A stretch of 64,000 nt of DNA from Mixophyes australis (taxonomy: Eukaryota > Chordata > Amphibia > Anura > Limnodynastidae). The stretch lies in contig JAVHZZ010000006.1 of assembly GCA_036250195.1 (NCBI GenBank), forward strand, positions 74,569,869 through 74,633,868, given 5' to 3'. The notes beneath the pieces were generated by a model that was not told where the DNA came from, made no database searches, and was given only the letters and a program-made list of their open reading frames with translations. Shown here piece after piece: positions 54,350 through 64,000 of the stretch; positions within the stretch are counted from its first letter, which is position 1; every line of letters starts with the position of its first letter. A program made the position numbers and the translations under genes.

Positions 54350-56450
54350 GTGAATACTCCTCTGGATTTTTGCTACATATAGAGGGGAACGGCAACCAAA
54401 ACACAAAAGTCCCTTGCAGGGTTTTAAGTCTTTGTTTATTTTTTGGCATGCAAAGTCATTCCATGCAGGGATATACAGCAGACACTCCAAGAACGATGAA
54501 CCGTTCTCTGGGAGAGTGAGATACTTTTAAAGCTGGCAGAGTGGCTGGATCATTTAGGGCATGATTAGGGCCTATTGTGGTCATCTGTGGTCACCTTCTG
54601 TATGCATTTACCAACCTACCCAATAATGATCCGATTATCAGGTGGGTCATTCCACATCAGATCACCAAAAAAGAAAGTGCACCACTCATCTCAAATTTTA
54701 ACACTTTTTATTTTTGTTAAGAGATGATGTCCAAAAAACTATTTCTGCCAAATATTTCAACTGTCTAAACCAGCGGTAGTCATATCTGCAATGGCCAACA
54801 TCTGGAATTGCCACTAAACAATGGCAATTGGTGTAATTTCGACAACATGTAAAAAAAGACCTGCATAGAAAGTGACATAGAGCTATTCCGGCAAGCCTGC
54901 TATCAATCCCGGCTGTAGAAGTTGCTGGCACTCAGAGTGACATCACTTAAAATATCAAGTCTTACATTGCTAGTTTTAAGGGGGCAATGCGATGACCCGA
55001 CAGCTGTATAATGTGTTCTACAAAGGGTTTAACATTTTTTATTTAACAATTTTGTATATCTGACGCTGGTGGACATTTTCATGCTTTGCAAATAGACCTG
55101 ACGCAATTACGTTCATTAAAAAGTGTTAAGACACTATTCTCTTTTGTGTATGCAACATTTCTTCATTGCATTATTATATTGTGTACAAATAGGGTATTTC
55201 AACTTTAGCATTTACTACAAACACTTTTGTGGATCATAATTTACACACTTGTTGACCTGACGTATGTCTGGTGCAAATGCTACTGTTTTCGATCTGGACA
55301 CATTTTGAGAAGCATCTGACTGAACATATAAAATTAAATACGCTTTTCCTATGCGCTCAGATACATCCACTTCTAAATTAGACCCTAAATCTTCAGAAAA
55401 CTTAAAGTATATTCTCATTTGTAAAGTATCTGTGCAAGTGTGATTCTTTAATTAACCTCAGATTTAAATCTACATTTAATTAACTACACAGAAATATAGT
55501 GCAGTGTTTAGAATCACGGTTGAACATAGATGTTCCCTGAGACCAGTTGGTCTGACTGAAAATGCTTTTGATTGTTGAATGCTTTGAGTGTATGATAATG
55601 GAGGCCCATGGGATGCAACTGTTTGGCTGGACTGTATCAATGGTGCTTTGGTCCACTTTAAGTTAACGCTGGCTACAGCAGCTGGACAGGAGCTGGTTGT
55701 CTCTCACGTTACCGGCAATACCTAGAACGGAGTGGTCTGGATTGTAAAAATCCCCCAGATGGACAGGTCCATGCTGCAGAGTCTTCTGTTGTATGCCATA
55801 TTGATACATAAATGAACAAAACAATACAACTCTCCGTATAGCTCAGTGTTGCTCTGTTTCCAACATTGTTTTATCGGGAGCATGATGGTAAAAGTGACAA
55901 AAATGCCATACTTAGAAAACTAGATTTAACTAGAAAAATCAGTATTAAATTATGATTGATTTGGCAATTAACCATTAAGCTAATTAATCAGTTTGTTTTG
56001 TTAAATGTAACTCAAAACAACAAATGTATTGGTTAACAAAACACACAAAGCTAATCAGAAGCATTCTTTTTGAAACATTTAAATGCATATACTCACCTTG
56101 GGGTGTTTTTAGTTTAAGTCAACATCCTTTAGAGGCTAACATTCTCTGTGCTGTATATTGTGAGAACAAAGAGAATTCTATCATAATTTAAATTTTGTTT
56201 TTAAAAGTGGCAATAGGAAATGAGGTAAAGAAAAGTCTGCAGTCTCTTTATTAACCTCAGTCAGTAGCCAGTAACGTGGGATAAAAACAAGCAGTGAGTA
56301 ACCCCTGAACAGTGATTGCATTAACTTCTATACAGGTGTCTGTGGCGTCTTTATACAACCCAAGTACTTCAAAATCAGTTGTGTGTATTTCTGTGCATGA
56401 GACTAATCCTAAGAAATAATAAAAAATCAATAACAAAGTGCCCCGCTAGT
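54350..56450. other. No gene recognised
   Basis: About 2.1 kb without a supported gene, RNA or transposon. The longest frames (77 codons at 54,698-54,931 and 67 at 55,215-55,418) show no motif. Confidence 0.5.
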
Positions 56451-56454
56451 TCTG

Positions 56455-56560
56455 ACACTGCAATTAAGGGGCGTGCCCAAGCTCCGGAGTATGTTACTAT
56501 AAAAGCCCGCGGTGTGTTTGTTGCTAGCGGCAGGAGCTGCACTGTTGCTAAGGTAACTGC
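56455..56560 (+). promoter_or_regulatory. Candidate TATA promoter in a GC-rich block
   Basis: GGGGCGTGCCC (GC box-like, 56,468-56,478) is followed by ACTATAAAAGCCCGCGG, with a TATAAAA box at about 56,498-56,504. GGCAGGAGCTGCACTGTTGC lies about 30 bp downstream, and CTAAGGTAACTG is a possible splice donor near 56,548-56,553. The composition differs from the AT-rich flanks. No coding sequence follows, so a transcript would begin with a non-coding exon. Weak support. Confidence 0.3.
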
Positions 56561-56569
56561 CCTTTAAGA

Positions 56570-58780
56570 GAAGCGGTTATTGAAAGTTTATGCTGGCTTA
56601 CTCATGTTAAATGAGGAACCCCTGATCAGTGTGAATGTGAAGGAAAGACAGGGACAGTCTTGAATCAAGGTGATTGTTTTACAACAGTCCACTCATATTT
56701 GTGACCTTTTTTCTTTATAAAAAAAAAAAATCTCTTTGGGGATAATCCAAAACAACAATATAAGTGTGAAAATATCTTTTGCTAAACCCTCTTGACAGTC
56801 AGTCTCTTCTTAATGATTTGTTAATGTTGATTCTGACAGTTTTATTGTAAATACTTTTATTCCCATTATATGAAGATGCTTTTTCCCTAGGCCCCAAGTA
56901 AGAACAATACAATAAATGTAAAATAAATTAATATAACAAATGTATAATTTCAAGGGTAATTGGAGTGGTTTCCCAAAGAAAATGTTTGCTCATCTTTTCA
57001 TTTTCTTTTTATTCCCAATATATGAGTTTGCTCCTTCCCAGGGCCCCCATTATTCCACTGCTCGTAGAGGACAGAGCGATACTTCCAAAAATAGGAGTAA
57101 ATAGTAGACTTTTAAATTTCGGTTGAGCTGTCGCTAAAAACCTTAGATCTAGTCCACAAGATTTTTCAAATGGGGCAAAAGCAACTAAGGGGTTTCTATT
57201 CAGGAGTGAAGAATGCAGACTATACCAGGAGAGTAAATTTGGTTCATATACATTTGTATTGCTTTTCCATGTTACAAAGTAACACTTTTCTGAATGAATC
57301 CTTCTCACGGTCAGGCTGTCCTGTTACGATTTGAAACAGCAGTTTTCGAAGAAAAAAAAAAAATCAACCGTTTCTGGATGTTACGTCTAATTTTCAGAAA
57401 ATAACGTAGCTCTGATTTGATTTCTAAAACTATAATAATGATAGAGTGCATTGCACTCTATAATACTACGTATCAAAATATTTATGTTGGGTTTAGTTCA
57501 CATTAAAACCAGTCTGTCACCATATCCAACGATGCAATATTTTTCATTTACTATGTTGTGCCTTGTGTACTATATATTCAGCAATTTTATTTGGCATGGT
57601 ATACTGTCTTCCTGGCAAACGTCTTCCAGCCTGCACAGCAATGTTGCTGTGTGGTGTAGAGAAAGCTGGCTGAGGAGCGAAGTTTTTTTCAGCCTGACAG
57701 CTCGACTCGAAGGATGGGCTAGTCAGAAAAGCAAGCTTGATCCCTGGCTGGCTTCCTCTGTACCTCACAAACTTGCATGCTGGATAAAGCCTGTCCTGGA
57801 GAGAGAGCATAGTGAATAAACGGAATTGTGCATAAAATGCTGGGGAATGGCGTTATGGAGAACCCCCTACTTCTGTAGTAAAACAAAAGAAGATCTCTAG
57901 AGAATCTGGTGACGGGTCCGCTTTAATAACCAGTTATTGATGTCATATGTTCATATAGTACATTTACATGTTCTGGGATTGTAAAAGATTGCTTCATATA
58001 GGAGAAAGGAGGAATATACATTCAAAAACATGTATAAAATAGGACACAGAGGAATATCTGGTGTTTTCATAGCTTTTGGCTATAAACTGCTCTAGCAAAA
58101 TGTCAGAATCTGGTAACTTTCCTTTTATCCTTTGCACCAGTTTTCAGAAGTGTCATAGTTTGTTTGTTATTTGAGCATCATTTATAATTGCAGTTATTTT
58201 AATTTTTTTTACTATACATTCTGAGTAAATTTGTTGTCAAAATACTTATTTTCTCCACTGTGTGGTCTCACAGAAGTTTTGTTACAGGTTGATGGATACT
58301 GGAGTGAGTTGCCATAAGTTTTGCATTTCTGTACTAGTGTGAGCAGCTCAGGCTTTGTGACTTGGCAACAGCTCTAAATAGAATAGTCATTTCTGTACTT
58401 GTGTCCAGATCCTGCTTGGTTTATTTTCTTTGTGTTTACATTTGCATGTTGCTGATAGAAATTTAGCATACAGATGGAACACACCCTGGACGATCCAACA
58501 TTGCTTTCCGACACAATACTTTAGTATACAAATGTATGCATGTATGTGTGCCAACTTTGTGGAGTTCACTGAGTTATAGTAAAATGCAAAGTTGGACTTA
58601 TCTGTCATGATGTGATCCAGGTATCTAATGCAAGACCGTTCCTTGTAGGTTTGGTGCTTTTCTGCTCTCTGCTTCAGTAGCGGCCCTTTTTCAAACACCA
58701 GGTAGCTTTGTTAACTTCCCTCCCCTTTTATCTTCCTATTTGTATGTATTGTAAGTTCGCCCACTTGGTTCCACTAATGC
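56570..58780. other. No gene recognised
   Basis: Frames of 88-122 codons at 57,451-57,819 and 57,009-57,308 overlap on both strands and have no family motif. The rest is AT-rich. An oligo-A run is at 57,352-57,362. Confidence 0.45.
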
Positions 58781-58782
58781 AG

Positions 58783-58854
58783 AGCGAACAGCACTGTTGG
58801 TCTAGTGGAGCCTTTGATGGGAAAGGGGATGACCCACTGGATTGCTACCAACAG
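58783..58854 (+). CDS. Possible 72-nt internal exon, unrecognised
   Basis: A stretch of 24 codons (SEQHCWSSGAFDGKGDD, then PLDCYQQ) is bounded by AATGCAG and CAACAGGTAAGT. The donor matches consensus strongly. The acceptor lacks a long uninterrupted pyrimidine tract (TTCCCTCCCCTTTTATCTTCC lies about 60 bp upstream). The length keeps the frame (phase 0 to 0). An ATG at 58,777 is in frame, so a first coding exon is also possible. I do not recognise the peptide. The GDDPLD string is faintly like the start of the BUB1/BUBR1 N-terminal domain but lacks its following tryptophan, so I do not assign it. Confidence 0.25.
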
Positions 58855-59930
58855 GTAAGTTCATTGTTGCATTTTATCTTAACTTGGAGAACTCTACCCA
58901 AAACAAAATGGCATGAAGTGTACATGTTATATGTGATAAGTGGGCAGAGGCTTCTTGTGATTTGGTCAATTAGTCCTTTAACTGAACCACTAAATCTCTG
59001 CATTCTGGCCCTCCGTGTGTGTGTGTGGTCAAACTTTTCACAGATAGGATTGCTGTGAGATTTGGCCAAACAACTCTATTGTTTTGCAGGTTCAGCCAAA
59101 GTGCTTAACTTTCTCGGAAATATAGAAGCAACTACTGTTGGATATCACATTTTTAAAGAATAATTCCACTTAATGCAAAACGTTTGTGGAATATCCTATG
59201 TAAAACCATGTCCCAATCGATTTCTTGTCAGGGATTTGGTGGTCAGACTAACCAGCTCGCCCCCCAATGTCTTGTCTGTGCTTGCTGCAACTGTGCTTGC
59301 TTCTTTATGCTTCCCCTCGCACCAACCAGCAACTGATGTACAGAGAACAATTGCCGAACATAATCTGAATGCACAACTAACCTTTTGTGACCAGGTTTCA
59401 GAGAATAGATTAATTCACAAAGTTTGCATGTATGTATGTATTATCTGCATATGCCTGCATATAAGCATTTGTACCAGGTGTGCATATTTAATTACCCTAA
59501 GGGATTTTCTAACCTTTTTTTAGTACCAGACCTCGATAGTTGACATTACCTCTGGACCCCATAGATCAGAAAATTATGATGTGTGCTACGCGAAAATGAT
59601 TACAGTTAAACAGAATATACTTAAGGGAGAGCTATCAAAGGTCGATTTTAATCAAATCTCCAGATCCAATATCTGTAGGGGTGATCTCTGTGCCGCGTTT
59701 ATAAAGCAAAGGGGGTGGTAATTAGCAAGTGCACTGCTGAATCATAGGATGATTTAAGCACAGATATACCAAGTTTCCTTTGGCGCATTTTTTGCAGTTG
59801 GCAATTTTATCAGAGGTAACTTGTTCATGTTCAGCCTTCCAGTACTGGACATATCTCATTCTCAGCTTTTCCACCCCATAAGCCTCTGGTGTAATTTCAC
59901 CTATAGCTGCACACTTTGCAAAACTTCCAG

Positions 59931-59989
59931 TCAAAGCAGTGACTTTCCTTCTCCAAAACCTAAGAATCAACCAGTTCACATTGATTCAG
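59931..59989 (+). CDS. Possible 59-nt internal exon, unrecognised
   Basis: CAAAACTTCCAG precedes and CAGGTGAGTC follows a 59-nt stretch that can be read QSSDFPSPKPKNQPVHIDS. The donor is good and the acceptor is moderate. There is no independent support and no known domain. It is listed because it lies on the same strand as 58,783-58,854. Confidence 0.18.
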
Positions 59990-60184
59990 GTGAGTCAGTA
60001 GGAGAATTTGAGAAAGCTTCAAGTTGTTTTACTTTCTGTGGAAGAAATTGAGCCCTTTAATAAAGCAATATTTACTATGAGCAATTGACCTGAATCAACC
60101 CAAATAAAATGTGCTTGAGTAAAAACCTAGTTTTATTTCCACTGGATCAGACAATTCTCCTAACAAATTATATGAACCGGTTTT

Positions 60185-60960
60185 GCCATGCACAGGACTC
60201 TCAGATCCTGTTACTTACCCCTCTGCTGTCTTTCTAAACTCTCCCTGCAGTCTGCAGGGCTCTGCTGGTCTCCAATCTCTTTGCAGGATGCTGCCCAGTC
60301 TGTCTCCACTCCACAGATCCCTCCAAAAGCAGTGCATGGTTGCTTCTATCTTGGATTTAGTCACCTACTACCTCTCAACCAGTCAAAGTGCTGCTTCAGC
60401 TCAGCTGACTGCAGCCCCAATCAGGGGTAGCAGCCGCCAGTTCCCTCCAAAACTAGTGACAGGGTGCTGCCATCTTGGATTCAGTCTCCTGCTTTCTGTC
60501 AGCCAATCATAGCGCTGCTTCAGCTTAGCTGACCGCAGGCTCCAATCAGGGGAAAGCAGTTACTTTAAAAGGACTTCCTGGAGCCCTAACCCATGCCAGT
60601 GCAACGTTGGTTCTTTAAATACCAACTTGGTTTCTAGCAGTCTATACAGTAGTTTCTGCCCAGACATCGCAGCCTGCATTCCGGTCCAGTACTCTGGTCA
60701 CTGTCCGGTCTAGCACTTGAGTTCCATCCTGGTCTCTCCTACTAATTTATCACTGTTTTGCTACTCTTAACTTCTTGCCAGTCTCCAGTGCCATTCATAT
60801 TTACCATTCTTCTGAACTCTCCGCAACCACCAGCTGCACTAGTTCCTTCCCTGTCATACGAAGGAACCTAATCAGGCTACCCAGCTTTGTGCATGTAGTC
60901 ACCAGTTGAATTTCAGAGATGCAACCTAGTCCAGGTACAGACAAATCCTTAGGCGTGACA
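60185..60960 (+). mobile_element. Gypsy-type LTR, same family as 12,620-12,991
   Basis: It starts near CACAGGACTCTCAGATCCTG, contains two CCAATCA blocks, a TATA-like TTCTTTAAATACCAAC (about 60,611), and TGGTCTCTCCTAC...GAACTCTCCGCAACC downstream, and ends GCGTGACA at 60,960. The terminal ...TGACA and the promoter layout fit a solo LTR of about 0.8 kb whose 5' TG end is diverged. No internal coding region lies next to it. Confidence 0.55.
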
Positions 60961-61956
60961 GGTATTTCCTGACAAATGTTGTCTGTTTATAATATTTTCT
61001 CTATATTGTTTCCCTTTTGGTAAATAGGAGTTAGGCTTATGGGGCTGTAATCCAAAGTTAGACATACCTGTTGCAAGAAATTTTAAAAAGACCACGGTTC
61101 ATCTTAAAAATTGTTCCTTCCTTAAGGATTCAATGAACAGGAAAACTCAAGCTTCAAGGGAAGAGACTTGACTAGCCTTGGGTGCAGTTCTTAAGCCTAG
61201 ATTCCTAAAGGTCTGATTTACTCAGTTAGAAGCTTGATTGGTCAGTAATGTCCCTTAAACATTTTCCTTTTATTTGGGAGATGTGCTATTTTCTCCAGTT
61301 ATGGCTTCTAAAGATAAAGTATTTCCCTCTAGGCCAGAACAGCTGTGTATTGTAGAACCTGGTTGACAGATATTGCCTTTGAATGCTCTCTTCTTTTCAG
61401 ATGTGAGTTGGATGAAATGATGGAAAAGTAATGTAATGTTGTTGCAAGATAAAAAGGCAAATACATGTGTTTAGTTTCTTTAGAAGCTTTTGTAGAAAGT
61501 CACCTGGTGTTGTACAAGAGCAGAATCAAATCTTCAATAAACAGTCCAAAGAAATTCAGTTGGAAAACCCAGTGCCTGGCCACTAGGTGGAAGGCTCACA
61601 TTTTGTTCTCTCATTATAGGAGTGTGTAACTATAAATAGGTGGGTACTGCAAGCTATACAACAGAATTGTATTGCATTCCAAGACCAAAGAGCTACAGTT
61701 TCCCCATCTCCTTTAAAAAGTCTAGCATGTTAATAGGCCATTGTATTGCTCAAAGAACAGAATGTCCTAATCCCAGTACTGTAACTCAGCACAGGCAGGG
61801 TACCTACTGTATTCTCCAGTAGTTCTGCTTCCCAGAAAGCTAAAGAACTGTAAATGCAATGGTTTATAAATAAGTGTATTGCCTGCCAAACATTCCACAT
61901 AACGTTGATAAGGTCAATATTGTAATGCCAGATAATTTAGCTTCTTGTAGACTTTA
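60961..61956. other. No gene recognised
   Basis: No motif-bearing frame. A TATAAATAGG element at 61,631-61,640 stands alone. Confidence 0.5.
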
Positions 61957-62148
61957 AGGGGGGTATTCAATTGTCGGCGGAAACGCAGAAAATCCCGCGG
62001 TCCGCTCACTATTACCGTTATGTAATTTCCTTGTTGGATTTCAGCTCACAGCTCCCTGAGCCGCGAGCTTAAATCCAGCTAACTACTACCGTAATAACGG
62101 CAGTAGTTTTTACGCCGTGGGATTTCTCAACAATTGCATACGCCTCAA
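61957..62148. mobile_element. Palindromic MITE, copy 1
   Basis: It opens AGGGGGGTATTCAATTGTCG and closes AACAATTGCATACGCCTC, a diverged inverted end. The interior has CTCACTATTACCGTTATGTA and CTACTACCGTAATAACGGCA, related to the core of copy 2. The ends resemble Harbinger-type MITEs. Confidence 0.65.
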
Positions 62149-62879
62149 AGGATTTATATCACCATATCCCCATTAGTTCTTGTATGTGGTGGTATAACCG
62201 GGGAAAACTTGCAGAGCACCCAGAGTCTTTAATAAGGTAATGGTGTTAGTCACAGCAATTATTGGCTGCTGAGAGCTGAATCAGGGCAAAGTTGTCGAAC
62301 ATTTTCATTTTCTTTAATTAATTTTCAGTTCAAACGTAAGAGTCAATTAAATAAATCAGGTCAGAAGTTTTATTGCCCCACATCAGGTGTCCCTCAGACA
62401 AATCTTGTCAGAACTAGGTCTGTTCTTGGCATGCATGGAATGGGTTCCCTGTGGAAGAAGCTCTGTGATATTAAAACGGACAACAAGAGTCCTTGGACGT
62501 TAGGGTCGACATTCCAGGAACAGTAAATGTTCCTGCTTTTGTGTCCACAAAAAGCTGGAGCACTCATTATTTTCAATGTAAACAATCTAAATGTTTTGAA
62601 AACCAGTGATTGCTAAACTGACTATGACTATGCATTGAAAGTTTTTTTTACTCCCTCATGAGAACAAAATCTCCAGGTTTAATTCAACCCTTGAATTGCC
62701 TTCATGTTCCTACATGTATCCCTATTTTCCAGGGTTCTCCAATCAGGTAGTTAACATTCAGACCAGAAAAAAAACACTTAAAATTTATCTTCTAGGACTG
62801 GAAGTGTATATTTTAACACACTACACACTACTTCAGTATCCTCCATCCCTGGAATTATTGACAAAGGGCCTTTGCAGGT
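62149..62879. other. No gene recognised
   Basis: Spacer between two related MITEs. The 63-codon minus frame at 62,394-62,585 has no motif. Confidence 0.5.
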
Positions 62880-63052
62880 TCATAAACTCGCGCTCTAAAA
62901 CTATTACCGTTAATACGGTAGTTACTCGCTGAATTTCAGCCTTCAGCTCGCAGCTCCCGGTTTTTAAGCGCAATTTTACCGTATTAACAGTAATAGTTTT
63001 AGAGCGCGAGTTTTTCGGCCGTCAAGCCGAACAATTGAATACCCCCCTTAGA
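62880..63052. mobile_element. Palindromic MITE, copy 2
   Basis: AAACTCGCGCTCTAAAACTA, TTACCGTTAATACGGTA on the left faces TACCGTATTAACAGTAATAG, TTTTAGAGCGCGAGTTT on the right. The right end continues to GAACAATTGAATACCCCCCT, which is the reverse complement of the start of copy 1. The left outer end is lost. Confidence 0.7.
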
Positions 63053-64000
63053 GTTTTTCTGGACATCCTTTGATCAAGAGATTTGTCAAGTCCACATTGA
63101 GACGTAAGCCCAGAGTCTGGTCTCTACCTCTGTCCTTGGATCTCATTCTGGCCTGTAACACTGTAACTCAGGATTGTAACATTGGATATCAAAAGAAATA
63201 TTGTAGCTTATCTAGCTGCTGTTACCTGCTTAGGGCCTCTGATTCTCTGTGGCCTTTGCTGGACAAAGGAAAAGAAAGTAGCTTTTTAAATTCTTATTGT
63301 GTGATAGGGGAAGGGAGAATTTGAACTTGCCACAATCTTCCTTTTCCTTTTGAGTCCTTCAGCAGCACACACGTTTCCCTTTCTTGTATGCAATAAATAA
63401 TATGCTGTTCATGAATTGGCAATGTTTATTGGTATTACAATGTGGTCATGTATGGTTGGGATCTTCTGTTAAGAAAGTTTAATGATTTCTATTGGATGGT
63501 CATACCCAGCGGTGTGTCACGCTCTATGTCACTGTGTGTACTGCTGGTGGATTTACAGTAAGTTTTAAAATTGACCTTTTCTCTTCTAAGCTCTAGTCAC
63601 ACAATGGGTACTTGGGAAGTACTTATACTTAGGGTTGCTGGTATATTTTACGACCCCGCTGTACAAGTTGGGATTCTTCATGAAAAAGGAAGGGGCTGAC
63701 TTTGTTTTAGTTTGGTAGGCAGATGTAGTGATTATTTCTTGGTTTCCACAGGGAAATTACACTACTCTCAAGCAGGGTGTGAGTTATTCTCGCCAGTTAT
63801 GGTTTTATATTCGACTCCAACTTCTCATTTGAAAATGTTCCCCATTGGGTGGTTGGAATACTGTGCTTTGTATGGAACATTAAATAGTTTCATGCAAGAC
63901 ATGAATTGTGTAGCTATGAGCAGTCTTAAATTGTGGAGACGTTGTTCTTTTAAACCTTCCGCACTACTGCTTACAATTCTGTTTCAATTACTACTCCAGT
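63053..64000. other. No gene recognised
   Basis: No supported feature up to the window end. The 84-codon frame at 63,070-63,324 has no motif. Confidence 0.5.

Noticed and set aside
58783..58854. Assignment of GDDPLDCYQQ to BUB1/BUBR1
   Set aside because: The similarity covers about six residues, and the tryptophan and following helix residues of that domain are missing.
59524..59720. Open stretch after TTTTTTTAG as an exon
   Set aside because: It has no donor and part of it (AGCTATCAAAGGTCGATTTT) looks like a MITE end.
1..64000. CRISPR array, operons or bacterial genes
   Set aside because: The spaced repeats are minisatellites without unique spacers, and the element families are those of vertebrate genomes.

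Overview
The window looks like intergenic or intronic DNA from a vertebrate with a large, transposon-rich genome, most likely a frog or toad. The evidence is the mix of element families: a DIRS-type tyrosine-recombinase retrotransposon, a Tx1-clade LINE, L1- and CR1-clade LINEs, a Penelope-like insertion, several LTR fragments of the kind common in frogs, Tc1, long hAT transposons, hAT/Harbinger-type MITEs and tRNA-derived SINEs. Assignment to anurans is inference from this mix. I recognise no host protein-coding gene with confidence. Nearly every long open reading frame is a piece of a mobile element.

Layout. 1-4,890: two fragments of one L1-like LINE family with a decayed Tc1 copy between them. 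5,550-8,060: short repeats and a G-poor, A/C-rich stretch. 8,060-14,930: one DIRS element on the minus strand, with inverted terminal repeats, an internal complementary region, Gag, RT, RNase H and tyrosine recombinase. It is split by a palindromic insertion (9,910-10,642) with a 15-bp target duplication, and its 5' part is filled with an LTR fragment and several MITEs. 14,930-22,500: mostly unannotated DNA with a SINE, a TG/TA microsatellite and a Gypsy-like LTR. 22,510-26,520: a long CR1 LINE on the minus strand, including the ORF1 esterase. 27,300-30,600: a hairpin, an LTR candidate and two adjacent arrays of 31-bp repeats. 30,838-32,799: an LTR-like element bounded by TG...CA and a 5-bp TATAC duplication, carrying an 81-bp minisatellite that is open on both strands. 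32,880-33,890: an interspersed repeat split by a hAT MITE with an 8-bp duplication.

34,040-43,860: a near-complete Tx1-clade LINE on the minus strand. Just upstream of its ORF1 lies a 4.4-kb, internally deleted hAT element (copy A, 39,316-43,757). A second, 5.8-kb copy of the same hAT family (copy B, 47,085-52,923) lies in the opposite orientation and keeps a long transposase frame with a BED finger, DDE residues and dimerisation domain. Each hAT copy has its own, different 8-bp target duplication, so they are separate insertions and not one composite transposon. Copy B could have supplied transposase acting on the ends of copy A. A second CR1 fragment and a GC-rich, promoter-like stretch lie between them.

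52,930-64,000: mainly non-coding, with SINE tails, a Gypsy-like LTR related to the one at 12,620, two palindromic MITEs, a TATA-containing GC-rich block near 56,500 and two weak exon candidates (58,783-58,854 and 59,931-59,989). These last items are the only hints of a host gene, which would run on the plus strand.
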